Shown: positions 61,075 to 64,000 of the stretch, one piece after another | Numbering within the stretch: position 1 is the first letter of the stretch | Layout of the letters: each line of letters starts with the position of its first letter | Source of the DNA: Plantago major | Taxonomy: Eukaryota; Streptophyta; Magnoliopsida; Lamiales; Plantaginaceae | Length of the DNA: 64,000 bases | Assembly (NCBI GenBank): GCA_026545765.1 | Contig: JAIFAC010000181.1 | Coordinates: 1-64,000 of the forward strand | Reading direction: 5' to 3' | Made by a program: the position numbers and the translations under genes | The notes under the pieces: generated by a model | Seen by the model: the letters and a program-made list of their open reading frames with translations, nothing else | Databases searched by the model: none | What the model was told of the DNA's origin: nothing

Positions 61075-62456
61075 TAGGATTTGTCGTAAGCAATGTCGAC
61101 ATAACATCACGATCAACATCGATCACTGTGTTTATCTAGTGTTGTCTTTTTTTGCTATTTACTTTTTCTTTTCTTCTTGTGTGTCAATGTGTTTTATGTG
61201 CTTCGTGATGGTCGATGGTCAGGCTCGATTTGTAGCTTACAGTGGTGATGCTTAGGTGTTGAAAGACCTTTGAAACCAAGGTTGAAAGGGATTGAGTCTC
61301 ATGTGTGTTTGCTTATGACAAACCCACTTTTACCGCTGCTATTTTTACTGCACTGACTCACACTTGATGTTGCCTCCGCCCTTTATGCTTAATAAATCTA
61401 ATGAATTATGATAAAAGGGCTCAAGTGTTTCCATCGAGGATCGTGGTCATGTGTTTCAAATACTATCCAAAATCGACGTGGCCAATGTGTCATATGTCGT
61501 GAGGGTTGATGGCTGCATCGAAACCGACACGCACAAAAGTGCCGATTCTCGTAATGTCACGGGTTCACTTTTCGAGTACCATTTAACCCAATGTGGTCAA
61601 ATGAGTGATCTTTATGCCATGAGACGTGTTTGCTTAACTCCGCATAAAGCTTTCGCTTTGGAGCGGATTCATACGTGTTCCAATTATTTGACATGGTTCA
61701 TAGCCTCATGGTCACCCCACTCAAACTTATGTTAATTGCTCAATTTACTTTTTGAGGCAATGTCAGTGTGTTTCTTTGGTATTCCTTTCTATTTCGCCTT
61801 CACCGCAGATCGCGGTGTTAATCGAATCGCATATCTTGAGACTTGGTTTCGGCCGACTTACATTAAGAATGGTCCGATTTCGATGTTGTCATCAATGTCG
61901 AGCCAACATCCCGTCAATATTGCCGTGCTTGAAGCACTTTTGTCAGGTTTTTGTGTGCACACTTTTTTTGGGTTGGGTTCGAGGGGAGTAATGTATTTTG
62001 GGTCTTCCTACATCCGCTTTTTTAATCATAAGTGTCTTACTCTTATCTTATCTTGATTTGTTTCCCAAACCAAAAATGTACCTCCCTAGGTTGAGTTTTG
62101 AGAATCTCCTTCATTGTTGACCTGATTGATACGGTGGTCATTTGCTTTCCTTAATCTCATATTAACAGTGTATAGATCTTGCTCAGGTTTTGATATATAT
62201 GGTTATGATCTTTGAAGCAAACCAACCAAAAACACTCCTTCACCATATTACCTTCTCTCATTAGCCCACTTCTCCACCACTCACAAAAAACTGCCACCTA
62301 TCCAAACCACAATCATTTAAAAAAAAAAAAAAAAAAAACCTTTCTCCTTATTCACTTTTTACTCCCAAACTCTTCACCTTCCCCTCACTTTATTCACTTG
62401 TCACCAAACTACTCTCCCGCTCTTTCTCCTTCATCTCTGCATTCACCATCTGAACA
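61075..62456 (+). other. D spacer between pol and the envelope-like ORF
   Basis: 1.4 kb with no recognised domain. Two open stretches (61451-61735, 61736-62056) have no family match and look like chance. A TATA-like TATATAT lies at 62194-62200 and a 20-A run at about 62319-62338. A C/T-rich leader ends at the ATG at 62457. The plan (spacer, TATA, leader, ORF) parallels S1 and S2, though the sequence does not. Confidence 0.5.
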
Positions 62457-64000
62457 ATGTCGTCTCCAACAAAACCTGCCTTGCCGGAGTTTCGCTGTAA
62501 ACACCGAGGGGAGCAAGCATATCCTCTTCCCATCCGTGCCGAACTTGCCGATTTTGAGATTCCAGTCTATGAGATAAGTGAGGATTCGGAAGAATGTGCT
62601 GAAAAATCCCCATCTCCAGTACCAAAACCATCATCTCCATCTACAAAACCCCAAGAAGTCGCCACCATCAAACCCCTCTCGCTTGTCGCAGTAAACCCTT
62701 GTCAAATTGGGAAACATGCCAGTCGACTTGCCTCAAGATCTTAGGGATGATGATGAAAGCCCAATGGGGATAGAGAAAGATGCTTCCATGGAGGATGCTG
62801 GGAAAGATGTTGAACATACTAAAATTCAACATGCAGATCTGAGAGAAAACCCCCAAAACCCTTCATCGGTTGAAAAAGATGATGTACAACAACCTGACAA
62901 AACAGGGGAAACGGCCATCGATGGCCCCGAATGGTGATGAGAATCAGCAAGCATGCACTCAAAATGTTGAGAACCGCAGATGAGCCTACTATTGAACCAT
63001 GTGGTGGAAGATCGGCAAATGATGACTCAGAGAAAATGAAAGTGACCCTATGAATATAGATGAGGATGTTGTTGCAACATCGCCACTCATGATGATAATG
63101 ATGATGAAAGCTGATGATATGGAGGATTATGAGCCAGAAACTGAAGATGACTCTAAGGATGAGTCAATGGTTGATGAAGAAGATCTGAGCAACACAGATG
63201 AAAGCTCAGATGACTCTGAAGATTATGAAGTCGAGACAGAGGAAGAATCAAGAAGAATCACTGATGATGAGGATGTCATTCTCGAGAAGATCAAATTGAA
63301 GATCCCGAGGTAAATGATCTATCCTCCGAACTGCTTTTACGTATGGTTCGATTGATGAAGATGCGCTTTCATTTGTTCTATGATAACAAGAATCTAGAAA
63401 AATATGAGAAAATCAAAAATAATGCTATAGATGTTGAGAAGATAATTAAAGAGGAATCATTTGAAGAGTATAACTTGGTCAGCTTATCCAAGAAAAAAGG
63501 AATCTCTATTATGATGTTACCCAATATGTCGCTTTTGTTCTAAATCATCGAGAATTCTATGCTCATTTAGTCGAGAATTTTAGTATCAAGGCCATGGTAA
63601 GCATCACCGTGTATCTTAGGTGATGTATTCTTCGACTTCTAAGGACATCAATACAAAGGTCGCATAGAAATAGGGATGAGGTTGAGACTCCCGTGGAGGT
63701 GACTATGGATGAGATTGCTAGAGAGCTAACGCAGGAAAATTAAAATCTCGCCCATCGGGACTCTAGACCTGAAATATTGTTGTTCTCTAGTCTCTGTTCT
63801 TGCCAGGATCTACTTGTACAACTGGCTGCCATCTTCCAATAACAACAAGCTCAGTCAAGAGGCAGCCATGTTGCTCTACAGGATCAAAATGGGATACAAT
63901 GTCAATCTGGGAGAAAGGATTCTCAAGCATCTAGAAAATTCCAAGAATAGAGGGATCAGAGGTCATTTGATTCTCCCATCCACCATATTTGTTGTCCTTC
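62457..64000 (+). pseudogene. D envelope-like ORF, runs off the window
   Basis: It starts MSSPTKPALPEFRCKHRGEQ at 62457 and is Pro/Ser/Lys-rich at first. A very acidic part with EDYEPETEDDSKDESMVDEE lies at about 63120-63180. A folded-looking block near 63800-64000 reads IYLYNWLPSSNNNKLSQEAA and LYRIKMGYNVNLGERILKHL. This last block resembles the plant transposon proteins annotated after pol in env-like copia elements. Function unknown. A few interruptions are present in the portion seen. Confidence 0.6.

Larger units (their letters stand above)
25335..64000 (+). mobile_element. D: outer Ty1/copia element, interrupted twice, runs off the window
   Basis: Parts in order: LTR (about 25335-26163), primer site, gag (26219-26949 and 40959-41741), protease-integrase (about 42200-43507), RT-RNase H (59590-61074), spacer, envelope-like ORF (62457 to the edge). 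The Tat element C sits in gag between duplicated ATGAC. Sirevirus S2 sits after the integrase C-terminus between duplicated CCTAT. D is therefore older than both. It is broken, moderately so, mainly in the pol parts. Its family resembles Sirevirus by general plan, but its LTR and envelope-like ORF do not match those of S1 and S2. The 3' LTR would lie beyond 64000. Confidence 0.8.

Noticed and set aside
61451-62056. Two consecutive open frames (94 and 106 residues) in the D spacer
   Set aside because: Overlapping or abutting frames with no domain, biased composition or signal. They are likely chance in a non-coding spacer.
62319-62338. Poly(A) tail of a SINE or LINE
   Set aside because: No flanking duplication, no upstream promoter boxes or RT, and it lies in the D leader region.

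Overview
The window looks like repeat-rich, probably pericentromeric, nuclear DNA of a flowering plant. The evidence is initiator-tRNA-type primer sites, Ty1/copia elements of Sirevirus type, Ty3/gypsy elements of the Tat lineage, plant-style TATA boxes and short GT-AG introns. I found no intact host gene, tRNA, rRNA or CRISPR array. Nearly all of the 64 kb is made of nested LTR retrotransposons, read here as fossils.

Layout. (1) 1-2583 plus 23075-23290 is the 5' end (gag, primer site, LTR) of a Tat-like Ty3/gypsy element on the minus strand. (2) Its LTR is split by a large Sirevirus-like copia composite at 2584-23074 (called S1). S1 has three LTRs: LTR, full internal region, LTR, then a second copy of only the last 3.4 kb of the internal region, LTR. 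(3) 23291-25334 is the only stretch that is not an LTR element: AT-rich DNA, a (AT)36 microsatellite and a small gene-like relic resembling a gutted Mutator-type transposase. (4) From about 25335 to beyond the window end runs an outer copia element (D). D is interrupted twice. A Tat-lineage Ty3/gypsy element (C, 26950-40958) lies in its gag, flanked by the 5-bp target duplication ATGAC. A second Sirevirus (S2, 43508-59144) lies near the end of its integrase, flanked by the duplication CCTAT. D ends here inside an envelope-like ORF after RNase H.

How the parts work together. S1 and S2 are the same family: LTRs of about 1.65 kb, iMet primer site, gag with a charged coiled-coil tail, PR-INT-RT-RH, then more than 5 kb of envelope-like sequence. 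That last part has its own upstream TATA box and several intron-like intervals. C has the Tat order (gag, PR, RT, RH, a second archaeal-type RNase H, INT). It is followed by about 6 kb that reads as one or two antisense transcription units with their own TATA boxes.

One caution covers the whole window. Where duplicated copies can be compared, including non-coding LTR DNA, the differences are strongly concentrated at CAG/CTG and, less often, CCGG-like sites. This suggests that many apparent differences, and therefore apparent breaks and LTR ages, may be sequencing or consensus artefacts at methylated CHG sites rather than real decay.
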